A DNA stretch of 64,000 nt from the NCBI RefSeq assembly GCF_028768465.1, contig NZ_CP118225.1:930001-994000 (forward strand), read 5' to 3'. Both the position numbers and the translations under genes were made by a program. The notes under the pieces are model-generated. The model was not told where the DNA came from. It ran no database searches and saw nothing but the letters and a program-made list of their open reading frames with translations. Shown here piece by piece: positions 29,216-38,753 of this stretch (position 1 is the stretch's first letter; the number at the start of each line of letters is the position of its first letter). This stretch comes from Rhodopirellula sp. P2. Lineage in GTDB: Bacteria; Planctomycetota; Planctomycetia; Pirellulales; Pirellulaceae.

Positions 29216-32200
29216 ATGAGACGACCGTTGATTGCCGTGATCCTTCCGATGCTCCTCCTCTGTCTTGCCGGACTCGCATCGGCGGAGTTCGACACCGATC
29301 GACTGGCTCTGGCGGGAGACAACCGTGCGGAACTGGAACGGGCCCTAGCAGACGCCCCAGCGGATCAACGGGAAGGAATCGAGTTCCTGATTGCGAACAT
29401 GCCAGAGAGTGATCTGCAAACGCTTTCGGCGGACTACCTGTTGGAAAACACTCGACTGGCCTATCAAGCATGGACCAATGCACCGTGGGCAAAGGAGATT
29501 CCCAAGGATGTCTTTCTGAACAATGTTCTTCCCTACGCCAGCATCAACGAGCGACGTGACGAGTGGCGAGCCGATTTTCGAAAACGATGCCTGCCGATGA
29601 TAGAAGGAGCGAGCTCACCGAGCGAAGCGGCCGCGTTGATCAATCAAAAACTATTCAAAAGCGTCGGCGTTAAATATTCCACCCGGCGAGTGAAAGCGGA
29701 TCAAAGTCCACTGGAATCAATGGAAACCGGGTTGGCGTCGTGCACGGGTTTGTCGGTGTTGCTGATTGATGCTTGTCGTTCTGTTGGGATCCCCGCTCGG
29801 TTTGTGGGCACGCCCCTGTGGTTCAATCAATCCGGAAATCACTCGTGGGTGGAAGTCTGGGACGATGGCTGGCATTTCACAGGTGCCGCTGAACCAACCG
29901 GGAACGAACTGGATCGTGGTTGGTTTGTCACCAATGCAACCAAAGCAGACCGATCGTCAAAAGCTCACGCGATCTATGCAACCAGTTTCAAACAGACCCC
30001 GCTCTCGTTCCCATGCGTTTGGAATCGAAAGCTTCGAAGCATTCCCTCTGTGAACGTGACCGACCGCTACGTTGCTCTTCAAAAGTCATTGCCGCCCGGC
30101 ATGACTGAGTCGTTGTTCGTGGTGCATGGTGCAGATGGGAACCGAGCCAGTTGCCGACTGCGAGTCCTGGATGGCGACGAAGTTGTCTTTGAAGGTCAAA
30201 CCAACGACGAGGGATTCGATGCCAACGATCATCTTCGCGTGGAACTGAAACAACAACACAAGTACTCCGTCTTGATTGGCGAAGGCGATCAAGTCATTCG
30301 TGACACCATCATCACCGATGCGGATGAGGAGTTGCATGAGCACCACCTCGTCTCCGTCGATGCGGTTTCCGAATCACAGGCGAATGAATCCGTCGCCGCG
30401 ATCAAAGCTCTCCGCGATTACCTCCAGTCCCAACCGGCAGCGGATCTCAAGACAATTCGCGATCAATCGTTCAGCGACGTCTCGCTAACCGCCGACGATG
30501 TTGTCCGAGCCAGAAAGATTCTTGCAGAGCATCACAAGCAAACTCTGCTCAAAACGCGTTCCGAGGAAATGAAGGCTCGGGTGTTGGTCCACGGCGAACA
30601 TAAGATGCCGTTTGACTATCGCGTTTTTGGCGAAGCCCCCAACGAAGGCCGCAGTCTCTACATCTCCATGCACGGCGGTGGTGGTGCCCCGAAAGCGATC
30701 AACGATCGCCAATGGGAAAACCAGAAACGTTTGTATCAACCCGAAGAAGGTGTCTACGTGGCTCCGCGTGCTCCGACTGACACATGGAATCTATGGCATC
30801 AAAAGCACATCGATCCGATGTTCGTGCGTCTAATTGAAAACATGGTCGCGTTTGAAAACGTCAATCCAAATCGTGTCTACGTGATGGGCTATTCCGCCGG
30901 CGGTGACGGCGTGTATCAACTGGCACCTCGTCTGTCCGACCGCTGGGCGGCCGCCGCGATGATGGCCGGACATCCCAACGAAACGTCGGCCCTGGGACTT
31001 CGCAACGTTCCCTTCGCGTTGCAAATGGGAGGCAAAGACGCCGCCTACAAACGCAACCAAATTGCTGCGGATTGGAAAACGAAGTTGGCTGAACTGCATG
31101 AAGCGGATCCGGACGGATACGAACACTTCGTGAAGATCTACCCGAACAAAGGACACTGGATGGATCGCGAAGATGCGGTCGCACTTCCTTGGATGGCGAA
31201 GCACACTCGAAACGTGACCCCGTCCAAGATCGTATGGGTCCAAGACGATGTGACTCATTCCCATTTCTACTGGTTGGGCGTGGAAGAGTCGTCGGTCAAA
31301 GCCGGTGCGACCATCATCGCAACCGTTGACGGTCAAACGATTGACTTGACCTCCTCGGACGTGAACAAGATGGAGGTCTTCTTGGATGACCGATTCATCG
31401 ACTTGGACAAACCAATCCAGATCACCAGCGGTGGTCAAACGCTGTTCGAGGGGCAGGTCAGGCGAAGTCTGAAAACACTCGTGACAACCTTCGACGAGCG
31501 ATCCGATTCCGAGCTCGCGTTCCCGAGTTCTGTCGAAGTGGAGATTCCCAAGCCGTTCCCTCAATCGTTGGTTCCTGCCAAGGATCTGCCACGATACACC
31601 GCGGCGAAGATCGACACGGAGCTGACGATCGATGGTCGTTTGGACGAGGAAACTTGGCAGCAAGCCCGCAAGACCACGTCCTTTGTCGACTTGGTCAGTG
31701 GACAACCCACTCGCTACGACACCCGCTCATCCATCCTGTGGGATGACGAGTTTCTCTACATTGGATTCTGGTTGGAGGAGCCCAATGTCGACGCGGAGTA
31801 CAAAGACCGTGACGATCCGATTTACTACGACAACGACGTCGAAGTCTTCATCGCTGGAGAGGACGCCTACTACGAGTTCGAGATCAATTCCTATGGAACC
31901 GTCTACGAAGGTTTCTTTGTATGGCAGGAAGCGTACGAGAAAGGTGGTTATGCATCCGACCCACAACTCGCCAAAGACGCTCCGAATCAACAGGAGTTCG
32001 ATGGCGTTGGGTTCACCGACCATCCACGCGGAAAACGCATCGCGTTTCTAGGGTACGACTTTCCCAATTTCAAATCCGCCGTTCACATCAACGGGACCTT
32101 GAACGACGATTCCGACGTCGATCAAGGCTGGACGGTCGAGTTGGCGTTTCCATGGAAGGAGATGAAATGGCTTGCCAAGGGCGACGATCGATCGCTGCCA

Positions 32201-32362
32201 CCCAAGGTCGGTGACCAGTGGCGAATCGACCTCTTCCGTTTCAACAAGACCAAAGCCCCCGAACCCGCCACCGACTCCAGCGGTTGGGCCCTCGGCAAAC
32301 ACGGAGTCTGGGACTCCCACATCCCCGAAATCTTCCCAGTCATCACCTTCGCTGAAGAGTGA
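29216..32362 (+). CDS. Secreted transglutaminase-like / esterase / CBM9-like fusion
   Basis: A 1048-residue exported protein. The signal peptide is RRPLIAVILPMLLLCLAGLA. A transglutaminase-like (papain-fold) domain at about residues 140-270 has the cysteine in ASCTGLSVLL, the histidine in GNHSWVEVWD and an aspartate/asparagine nearby. An alpha/beta-hydrolase part at about 450-660 has YISMHGGGGAP, the nucleophile in VMGYSAGGDGVYQL and a late histidine in NKGHWMDRED. A C-terminal CBM9/DOMON-like domain at about 790-1040 has IDGRLDEETWQQA, FLYIGFWLEEP and YYDNDVEVFI. A role in modifying or degrading external polymers is inferred. No terminator separates it from the downstream sigma factor. Confidence 0.85.
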   Translation: MRRPLIAVILPMLLLCLAGLASAEFDTDRLALAGDNRAELERALADAPADQREGIEFLIANMPESDLQTLSADYLLENTRLAYQAWTNAPWAKEIPKDVFLNNVLPYASINERRDEWRADFRKRCLPMIEGASSPSEAAALINQKLFKSVGVKYSTRRVKADQSPLESMETGLASCTGLSVLLIDACRSVGIPARFVGTPLWFNQSGNHSWVEVWDDGWHFTGAAEPTGNELDRGWFVTNATKADRSSKAHAIYATSFKQTPLSFPCVWNRKLRSIPSVNVTDRYVALQKSLPPGMTESLFVVHGADGNRASCRLRVLDGDEVVFEGQTNDEGFDANDHLRVELKQQHKYSVLIGEGDQVIRDTIITDADEELHEHHLVSVDAVSESQANESVAAIKALRDYLQSQPAADLKTIRDQSFSDVSLTADDVVRARKILAEHHKQTLLKTRSEEMKARVLVHGEHKMPFDYRVFGEAPNEGRSLYISMHGGGGAPKAINDRQWENQKRLYQPEEGVYVAPRAPTDTWNLWHQKHIDPMFVRLIENMVAFENVNPNRVYVMGYSAGGDGVYQLAPRLSDRWAAAAMMAGHPNETSALGLRNVPFALQMGGKDAAYKRNQIAADWKTKLAELHEADPDGYEHFVKIYPNKGHWMDREDAVALPWMAKHTRNVTPSKIVWVQDDVTHSHFYWLGVEESSVKAGATIIATVDGQTIDLTSSDVNKMEVFLDDRFIDLDKPIQITSGGQTLFEGQVRRSLKTLVTTFDERSDSELAFPSSVEVEIPKPFPQSLVPAKDLPRYTAAKIDTELTIDGRLDEETWQQARKTTSFVDLVSGQPTRYDTRSSILWDDEFLYIGFWLEEPNVDAEYKDRDDPIYYDNDVEVFIAGEDAYYEFEINSYGTVYEGFFVWQEAYEKGGYASDPQLAKDAPNQQEFDGVGFTDHPRGKRIAFLGYDFPNFKSAVHINGTLNDDSDVDQGWTVELAFPWKEMKWLAKGDDRSLPPKVGDQWRIDLFRFNKTKAPEPATDSSGWALGKHGVWDSHIPEIFPVITFAEE

Positions 32363-32453
32363 CCGAATTTGGCTCGACACGGACCGTTGGGACGCTCGTT
32401 TCGGCTCGGAGGTTTTTCTAGCCACATGGGTGGTTTGCAGATACACTGGTGGA

Positions 32454-33008
32454 ATGGGTGATGTCACTGAATTGTTGTGCCAGGTGCGGTCGGGCGATGC
32501 GAGAGCGTCGGAGGGCCTGTTGCGCGCTGTCTACCAGGAGTTGCGTTCGATAGCGGAAAGTCAATTCGCAGTGGAACATCGGGAGCGCACTCTTCAGCCC
32601 ACGGCGTTGGTCAACGAAGCCTACCTGCGTCTGGCATCTGGCGGACGTCTGCAGAAATTTGAAAATCGTGGGCATTTTTATGCAGCCGCTGCCGAAGCGA
32701 TGCGGCGAATTCTGATTGACGCTGCGCGAGCTCGGGGAAGTCGAAAACGAGGTGGTCACTGCCGACGACTCGCATTGGGTGAAGTAGCGGATGACGTCAC
32801 GCCCGCAACCGATCTTTTGCTCGATCTCGACGACGGGCTGGAGCGATTGTTCGAAGTCGATCCCGATTCTGCCAAGTTGGTTGAACTTCGTGTGTTCGCC
32901 GGGTTGTCGATCACCGAGGCTGGCGAATTGATGAAGATGTCGCGAAGCACCGCCTATCGGAACTGGGAATTTGCACGCACTTGGTTCGCGGTTCACTGGG
33001 ACGGTTAG
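32454..33008 (+). CDS. ECF-type RNA polymerase sigma factor (planctomycete TIGR02999-like)
   Basis: A 184-residue sigma factor. ATG 32454 is preceded by GGTGGA and gives the usual N-terminus (DVTELLCQVRSGDARASEGL). Region 2 includes LRSIAESQFAVEHR and TLQPTALVNEAYLRL. Region 4 includes LVELRVFAGLSITEAGELM and SRSTAYRNWEFARTW. This subclass is abundant in Pirellulaceae and often sits next to Ser/Thr kinases, as here: a kinase gene starts nine bases downstream. I infer that the kinase controls the sigma factor, or that the two respond together. Confidence 0.93.
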   Translation: MGDVTELLCQVRSGDARASEGLLRAVYQELRSIAESQFAVEHRERTLQPTALVNEAYLRLASGGRLQKFENRGHFYAAAAEAMRRILIDAARARGSRKRGGHCRRLALGEVADDVTPATDLLLDLDDGLERLFEVDPDSAKLVELRVFAGLSITEAGELMKMSRSTAYRNWEFARTWFAVHWDG

Positions 33009-33017
33009 GGTCAACGC

Positions 33018-36000
33018 ATGTCGGATTCACCCAAACAAGAATCCATCAAGGATGTGTTTTTGCAGGCAATTGAAATCGATGATGTCGCAGAACGTCAACG
33101 TTTCGTTGCACTGGCCTGCCAATCAAATGAACCAATGCAGAAGGCAGTGGAGCGGCTGATCGTGTCCCACCATCAGCAGGAACCCAACCGACTGGATGAT
33201 CTCATCGATTACTTGGGTGTTGGTGAGACCCAGTGGACATCGACCCGCTCGGGAATTTTGCCGGAGACATTCAAAGCCAATCAGATGCATCGCATCGATC
33301 GTTATTCGATTTGCGAGCTGATCGGCGAAGGTGGAATGGGCAGCGTTTTTGTGGCTCAGCAAGAACAACCGGTCCGTCGCAAGGTTGCTCTCAAGATCAT
33401 TCGAGCAGAAATCGCTACGAAGGAAGCTTTAGCACGATTCTCCGCCGAGCGTCAGGCACTGGCGATGATGGACCATCCTTGCATCGCCAAAGTCTTGGAT
33501 GGTGGGGCCACGGAAAGTGGGCAACCTTACTTGGTAATGGAGTTGGTTCAGGGGACGCCCATCACTGAGTATGCAAGTCATTCCGAATTGTCCATCGAGC
33601 AACGATTGCGTCTCTTCCAAAAAGTTTGCCACGCTGTCCAGCACGCTCATCGAAAAGGGGTGATTCACCGCGACTTGAAACCCTCCAACATCTTGGTTGC
33701 TGAAATCGATGGGGAAGCACTTCCAAAGGTGATCGACTTTGGATTGGCCAAAGCACTTGACCAGCCGCTCACCGACATCACGATTCACACTGGTTTTGCA
33801 CAGTTGATGGGAACACCGATGTACATGAGCCCCGAGCAAGCGGAGATGGGGACGATCGACATCGACACTCGAAGCGATGTCTATTCCCTCGGCGTGTTGT
33901 TGTACGAACTGATGGTCGGTGCGCCACCGTTTGATCGTGAAACCTTCAAAACGGCAAGCTTTGACGAGGTTCGCCGTATCATACGCGAGGTCCAGCCTCC
34001 TCGACCTAGCGTCGTTAGCCGCACCCTCGCTGCCAACGATAACGTCAATCATCAACAAGGCGGCGATCAACGGAAGCTGCACCCGAGCATTCGGGGAGAG
34101 CTGGATTGGTTGATCATGAAGGCGATGGAAAAAGACCGTCGCCGGCGATACGGATCGGCGTCCGAACTCGCCGATGACATCCAGCGATACCTCACCGGTC
34201 AGGCGGTTTTGGCATGCCCTCCATCACCAATCTATCAGTTTCGAAAAACAATCAGCCGTCACCGCTTTGCAATCGCAGTGTCCTCCGTGGTGCTCGTCTC
34301 ATTGGTCATGACAAGCATCATTTCGACGTGGAAAATGCTTGAGGTTCGCCAAGCCAAATCGATCAGCGAAGCGCGAGAACGGCAAGCAAATGAACTGCTT
34401 GAATGCAATCAGTTGCAACAAGCAGTGTCAGCATATCAGGCTGGCGATCTTTTGCAGTTGTCACAACTCACCACGATCGTAACTCACCCCCACGCATTGC
34501 CATCCAGTAGTCGAGCGACTGAGCAATCAGCGTTGTCTCACTTTTTTCGAGCAGCGGCCACTCCGGCACCCAACCAATGTTTCAAAACGTCTTCAGCGAT
34601 TCATGAAATCGCGATTTCATCGAAACAGAAAGCTGCCTTGGGTGCATGCGAAGATGGTAGCGTCGTCATGTTTCCCTTGGATGGCTCGACGACTGCCGGA
34701 CGTTCTTTGGGAAGTCATGATGAACCGGTTCACGCCGTCTCGTTTTCGCCGGACGGTTCGATGGCGGTCAGTGGATCGACATCGGGGTTGATCAAGTACT
34801 GGGATGTGGAAAAGGCAATCTGCATTCACCAAGTGCGGCCGGTGGAGAACGGGATCGAATCGCTTGCTTGGTCGCCTGATGGTCGGTCCGTTGCCGCGGG
34901 CTTTCGTTACGCTGGCGTCTGGGTGGGTGATGCGAACGGGAATGAGAAATTTCGCCTTATCAATGATCATCGGCATGAGACTCTTTTGTTCACGCCTGAC
35001 AGCCAGGAATTGTTGGTTCCGACACGAGATGGAATTCATGTCTGGGACGTTTCCACTGCAAGGCACGATCGGACAATCGAGACCGATCCCTTCACAAATG
35101 TCCGTGCGATGTGTTGGGCAGGACCGAATCAACAGTGGCTGATTGCTGGCGAACGATACTTCGATTCGCTGGCTGTCTTTGATCGCGAGACCGGAGCGAG
35201 ACGGGGCACGTTCAATGTCAGTGCGTCCTACGCGAAATCGCTGGCAGCATCTCCCGATGGAATGTGGCTGACGGCGGGGTATGGCGACGGAAGGATTCAG
35301 ATCATCCGCTTGCACGGAACAGATGAATCAGATGTCGGCGGCGAAGTGCGCACGCAGTGGAACGCTTATCAACAAGATGACAAGCGATTGGCTGTGTGTT
35401 GGCTGGAAAATGATCCAAACCAATTCATCACTGCCGGCCACGATGGGACCGCGCAAAGATGGGATCTCGATGGTGTCGTCCCAAAACGCGAACTCAGATC
35501 TCCGGTCGCTGTCGAGGGAGCTTATCTATTGGATGACGAGCCCGATCCAGTCTTGTTACTCCGAGGGCAAGAGCCGACCCGATTGCCGGTCGAAAAAATG
35601 TCCCTTCGAGCCGAGGAGGGATTGGTCGCGCTGCGAAGCGACAATCAGATTTCCATTGTGTCACTGAGGACTCGCCAGACACTGACCACAATCGATTCGC
35701 CTCCCCAACGCAATGAGCATCTGACTCTTTCCTCCGATGGCAGCCGGCTGGTCGCTGTCGGCGGCGGTTTCGCTTTCGTATGGGAATCGGCCGATCGCTG
35801 GGTCACCCACGAGTTGATAGCAAGCTTCACTGCGATCGACAACGGAAATGCCGTTTTCGCCAACCACGATCAGACGTTGATTTGCGGGACCGCCGACGAA
35901 GAATCGCTGCAGGAACTGAATATTAAATCGGGCGAGGTTGACCGTCAGTACAGGATTTCACATCCGCGCGTGGTCGCCATCAGCAACGACGAACGTCAGG

Positions 36001-36311
36001 TGGCAATTGGAAACGACCAACGCTTGACGGTTTGGGATCGGAAAACCGACCAGGTTTTTTTAGATATCCGCGAAATGTCGAGAATCTGGTCGCTACGTTT
36101 TCTCGCCGACGACCGCGTTTTGATCTCAGGTCACAACGATGGGCGGATCATGGCCTGGCACGTCCCGACCGGCCAACCGCTGGGCACCTTGTATCACCCG
36201 CGTCCCGGACTCAGACGCCCGCAAAACCTTCAACTGTCGGCAGACGGACGCCGCATGCTTCTGGTTTACCCTAGCGAACACGGCTACGTCCCCGTGCTGC
36301 TGGGCCGTTAA
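33018..36311 (+). CDS. Membrane Ser/Thr protein kinase with WD40-type repeats
   Basis: A 1097-residue kinase. The catalytic domain at about residues 95-380 has the Gly loop IGEGGMGSVFVA, the lysine in KVALKII, the catalytic loop VIHRDLKPSNILV, DFGLAK and the APE-equivalent TPMYMSPEQAEM. One membrane segment (FAIAVSSVVLVSLVMTSIIS, about 417-436) is followed by a short coiled-coil stretch and a beta-propeller region (about 530-1095) with repeats such as HAVSFSPDGSMAVSGSTSG and SLRFLADDRVLISGHNDGR. The propeller would be outside the cytoplasm if the membrane segment is real. It is the partner of the ECF sigma factor immediately upstream. Confidence 0.92.
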   Translation: MSDSPKQESIKDVFLQAIEIDDVAERQRFVALACQSNEPMQKAVERLIVSHHQQEPNRLDDLIDYLGVGETQWTSTRSGILPETFKANQMHRIDRYSICELIGEGGMGSVFVAQQEQPVRRKVALKIIRAEIATKEALARFSAERQALAMMDHPCIAKVLDGGATESGQPYLVMELVQGTPITEYASHSELSIEQRLRLFQKVCHAVQHAHRKGVIHRDLKPSNILVAEIDGEALPKVIDFGLAKALDQPLTDITIHTGFAQLMGTPMYMSPEQAEMGTIDIDTRSDVYSLGVLLYELMVGAPPFDRETFKTASFDEVRRIIREVQPPRPSVVSRTLAANDNVNHQQGGDQRKLHPSIRGELDWLIMKAMEKDRRRRYGSASELADDIQRYLTGQAVLACPPSPIYQFRKTISRHRFAIAVSSVVLVSLVMTSIISTWKMLEVRQAKSISEARERQANELLECNQLQQAVSAYQAGDLLQLSQLTTIVTHPHALPSSSRATEQSALSHFFRAAATPAPNQCFKTSSAIHEIAISSKQKAALGACEDGSVVMFPLDGSTTAGRSLGSHDEPVHAVSFSPDGSMAVSGSTSGLIKYWDVEKAICIHQVRPVENGIESLAWSPDGRSVAAGFRYAGVWVGDANGNEKFRLINDHRHETLLFTPDSQELLVPTRDGIHVWDVSTARHDRTIETDPFTNVRAMCWAGPNQQWLIAGERYFDSLAVFDRETGARRGTFNVSASYAKSLAASPDGMWLTAGYGDGRIQIIRLHGTDESDVGGEVRTQWNAYQQDDKRLAVCWLENDPNQFITAGHDGTAQRWDLDGVVPKRELRSPVAVEGAYLLDDEPDPVLLLRGQEPTRLPVEKMSLRAEEGLVALRSDNQISIVSLRTRQTLTTIDSPPQRNEHLTLSSDGSRLVAVGGGFAFVWESADRWVTHELIASFTAIDNGNAVFANHDQTLICGTADEESLQELNIKSGEVDRQYRISHPRVVAISNDERQVAIGNDQRLTVWDRKTDQVFLDIREMSRIWSLRFLADDRVLISGHNDGRIMAWHVPTGQPLGTLYHPRPGLRRPQNLQLSADGRRMLLVYPSEHGYVPVLLGR

Positions 36312-36350
36312 CAAGTGTTCAATCAATTCGCCGGTGTCCTTCTCGGCAGA

Positions 36351-38435
36351 TCAGAATAGCCCCTTGGACGAATCATCGATCAATGATTCGTGCGACCAGA
36401 CATTTCCTTTTCGCCATCCTGCTTGCCACCATTCCGTTGACGCAAAAACAAAATCCGATGCGTCCGATTCACTGTGGCTCGGTTTTCGGAGGCCTGTTTC
36501 GAGGGGTTCTGAAACCGCGTCTGCGTCTCTCAGATTGAGGTAGTTGATCACTCGGAGTGCATCCAAGGCGGTTGCTTTTCCATCACGATTGACATCGTAG
36601 AAGTTCCGAGGAGACGGATCGACAAGTATCGGGTCTCGCAAAACCCCCGTTACAGGATCGGAGTGAACGCGATCATTCAATTCGTTGATGATCCGCAATG
36701 CGTCTAACGATTGAACGTTTCCCGATCCCGTGACATCAAAAGCATTTACCACATTGGTCCAACCCGTACGACGGAAATGCAACTGCGTCACACCATTTTC
36801 AAAGACTTGCGTCAGCGTCTCGTTTTCTCGTTCCGTCGATTTATACTTCCACTCACCGCGAGGATCGACCACGACCCCCTCAGAGGACTCGAAGATCAAT
36901 GACTGAAAGCCAAGCAGTTCGTGATCGACGACTTGCTCGTCAGTACTGACGCGCACGTTGATCTGCCCTGACGAAGCAGTGCCGACGGGGGCCTCGCTAA
37001 AGGAAGAACCCGCACTGACCGTCACGGACGACGACGGATCCAATGCCATCACAACAACATCGTTGCCACCACGGCCCAGCATACGAATCGCCGTCTCCGA
37101 TGTTGGATTCTCATCATCGCCCAATTGGACCGGCCCACCACTTTGATAATCCAGTTCGATTCGATCGTCGACATTTTCTGCACCCAAGAGCGTCAAAGTC
37201 TGCACACCGCTCATGGGACGATCGACCAAGAGTGTTTGAGAAACGCGATCGAAGACTTCCAGGTGTTCCCCGTTTCGTCGGACGACGGCGTCGCTGGCCG
37301 TCGCATCGGGAAGAGTGACTTCGAGAGGTCGAGGGGCATTGTCGTCCCCACCGAGGACAGTGAGCCGGAATCGCGACGACTCCTCGAATGCAATTTCTTC
37401 TGGACCGAGTTCGAGCCTCCCGTCCGGAATCGAAGGATCATAGAGAGTGGTGGCGGAGGAGGAGTCTTGTGGAATCCCCAAACTAACCAGAACGTCTTCA
37501 GCGGGTCGCATAGCCACGACCGGAATATTGAAATACAGACTGTCAGGAAAGTTTCCCCCTAGCGGGAAGGATTGAGCCGACGCAGACAGAAAGGAATCTG
37601 ATTGCAGATTGTCGGTAGAGAACTCTGCGAGCGAAACTCTCCCGAATGCCCCATTGAACAGAGAAGCATTTCGCATTGCGACGATGAGGGGATAGACATT
37701 GAAATTTCCATCGCCATCAAAAACATTGTGTTGTTCAGAACGAGTTTCGATCCATTCACTGCTATCGATCCACTCAACGTTGAGTTGAGGGACATCACTG
37801 CCCACAATCAAATGGTTGGGGTATTCAATCTCGATCTCGACCATGTCTCCTGAACTAGAAGATGAGGCGTTGATCTCGATTTGGTCAACGGAATCGATCT
37901 GGTCGGAGAGCGCCACGATCACATTCGCCAAATTGGACTCTAGTTCCGAGTTCGTTTCACCAAGAAAGTCCTCCGCCAACATCGACTCGGTCTGCAAGGG
38001 ATTGTCATCAAAGTAGAACGTCACCTGCCCAGACGGCGCAAGCAATTCTCCGAAGGGGAATGAGATTCGCTGGACTTCTCCGACGACAGGTACGAGCACG
38101 CCCTTTTGATCGATCAACAAGTCCGTGATCGTCTGATCAATGCCGAATGTGGAATCGCTTTGGAGCCTCTGAGCGGCGACGCGAAGATTGAACTCCTCAC
38201 CAACCTTGACTCGGTAGTCAATCAACTCCGTGTCGTTGATGGACACCTCCGAGACTCCCTGGAGGTTCTCGATCAACGCATCGTTTTCATCGCGCGCCGA
38301 CAAAACGAATTGAAGTAGCGGGTCCGCGGCGAGGAGATCTCGTCGCTCCAGCATCTCGAGGCGGAGATGCCGAGATCCAGGGAGGAATCGCACTCCACGA
38401 GTAGCAGCATCAGTTCGCAGAAGTGTTTGAAACAT
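36351..38435 (-). CDS. Surface/extracellular protein with LExRxLLA N-terminus and dockerin repeats
   Basis: A 694-residue protein with ATG at 38435 (the frame extends to 38480). Near the N-terminus is LRLEMLERRDLLAADP, the LEPR-XLL-like motif found on many planctomycete exported proteins. The middle part is beta-rich and acidic with no recognised catalytic motif. At the C-terminus are two dockerin-type calcium loops, DVTGSGNVQSLDALRIINEL and DVNRDGKATALDALRVINYL. Dockerins bind cohesins in cellulosomes, but in planctomycetes their partners are unknown. It is divergent from the giant protein that shares the N-terminal and C-terminal architecture, and convergent with the WD40 kinase. Confidence 0.8.
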   Translation of the reverse strand: MFQTLLRTDAATRGVRFLPGSRHLRLEMLERRDLLAADPLLQFVLSARDENDALIENLQGVSEVSINDTELIDYRVKVGEEFNLRVAAQRLQSDSTFGIDQTITDLLIDQKGVLVPVVGEVQRISFPFGELLAPSGQVTFYFDDNPLQTESMLAEDFLGETNSELESNLANVIVALSDQIDSVDQIEINASSSSSGDMVEIEIEYPNHLIVGSDVPQLNVEWIDSSEWIETRSEQHNVFDGDGNFNVYPLIVAMRNASLFNGAFGRVSLAEFSTDNLQSDSFLSASAQSFPLGGNFPDSLYFNIPVVAMRPAEDVLVSLGIPQDSSSATTLYDPSIPDGRLELGPEEIAFEESSRFRLTVLGGDDNAPRPLEVTLPDATASDAVVRRNGEHLEVFDRVSQTLLVDRPMSGVQTLTLLGAENVDDRIELDYQSGGPVQLGDDENPTSETAIRMLGRGGNDVVVMALDPSSSVTVSAGSSFSEAPVGTASSGQINVRVSTDEQVVDHELLGFQSLIFESSEGVVVDPRGEWKYKSTERENETLTQVFENGVTQLHFRRTGWTNVVNAFDVTGSGNVQSLDALRIINELNDRVHSDPVTGVLRDPILVDPSPRNFYDVNRDGKATALDALRVINYLNLRDADAVSEPLETGLRKPSHSESDASDFVFASTEWWQAGWRKGNVWSHESLIDDSSKGLF

Positions 38436-38753
38436 TATGTGGCTACCAATTGGGGAAAGCTCCAATGACTTCAGAACCAAGCCACCACCGACGTCGCTAC
38501 AGCTTGGAATGGCAGGCGTCAGAAATTTGGTGAGCTCGGTTTTCGATCTCTTCCTCTATGCCATGCGAAAATCCCCAAGCAATCGTCTCGCGTCACGTTT
38601 GTTTTCTGACGCCTCTCAGGAGACGATCCCGCTGAACGGGCGAGCGTGTCCTGAAGAACAGAAATTTCCGGGAAAAGACGGGACAGATCGAAGTGGCTTT
38701 TCGCATGAAGCTTTGGCCTTCGTTTTGTCCCCCCAATCCACTCGGCTTTCTCG
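38436..38753. promoter_or_regulatory. Divergent region between two surface-protein genes
   Basis: This 318-base region must contain the promoters of both dockerin-bearing genes. No clear sigma70 boxes or palindromic repeats are seen, and no gene is supported. Confidence 0.35.
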
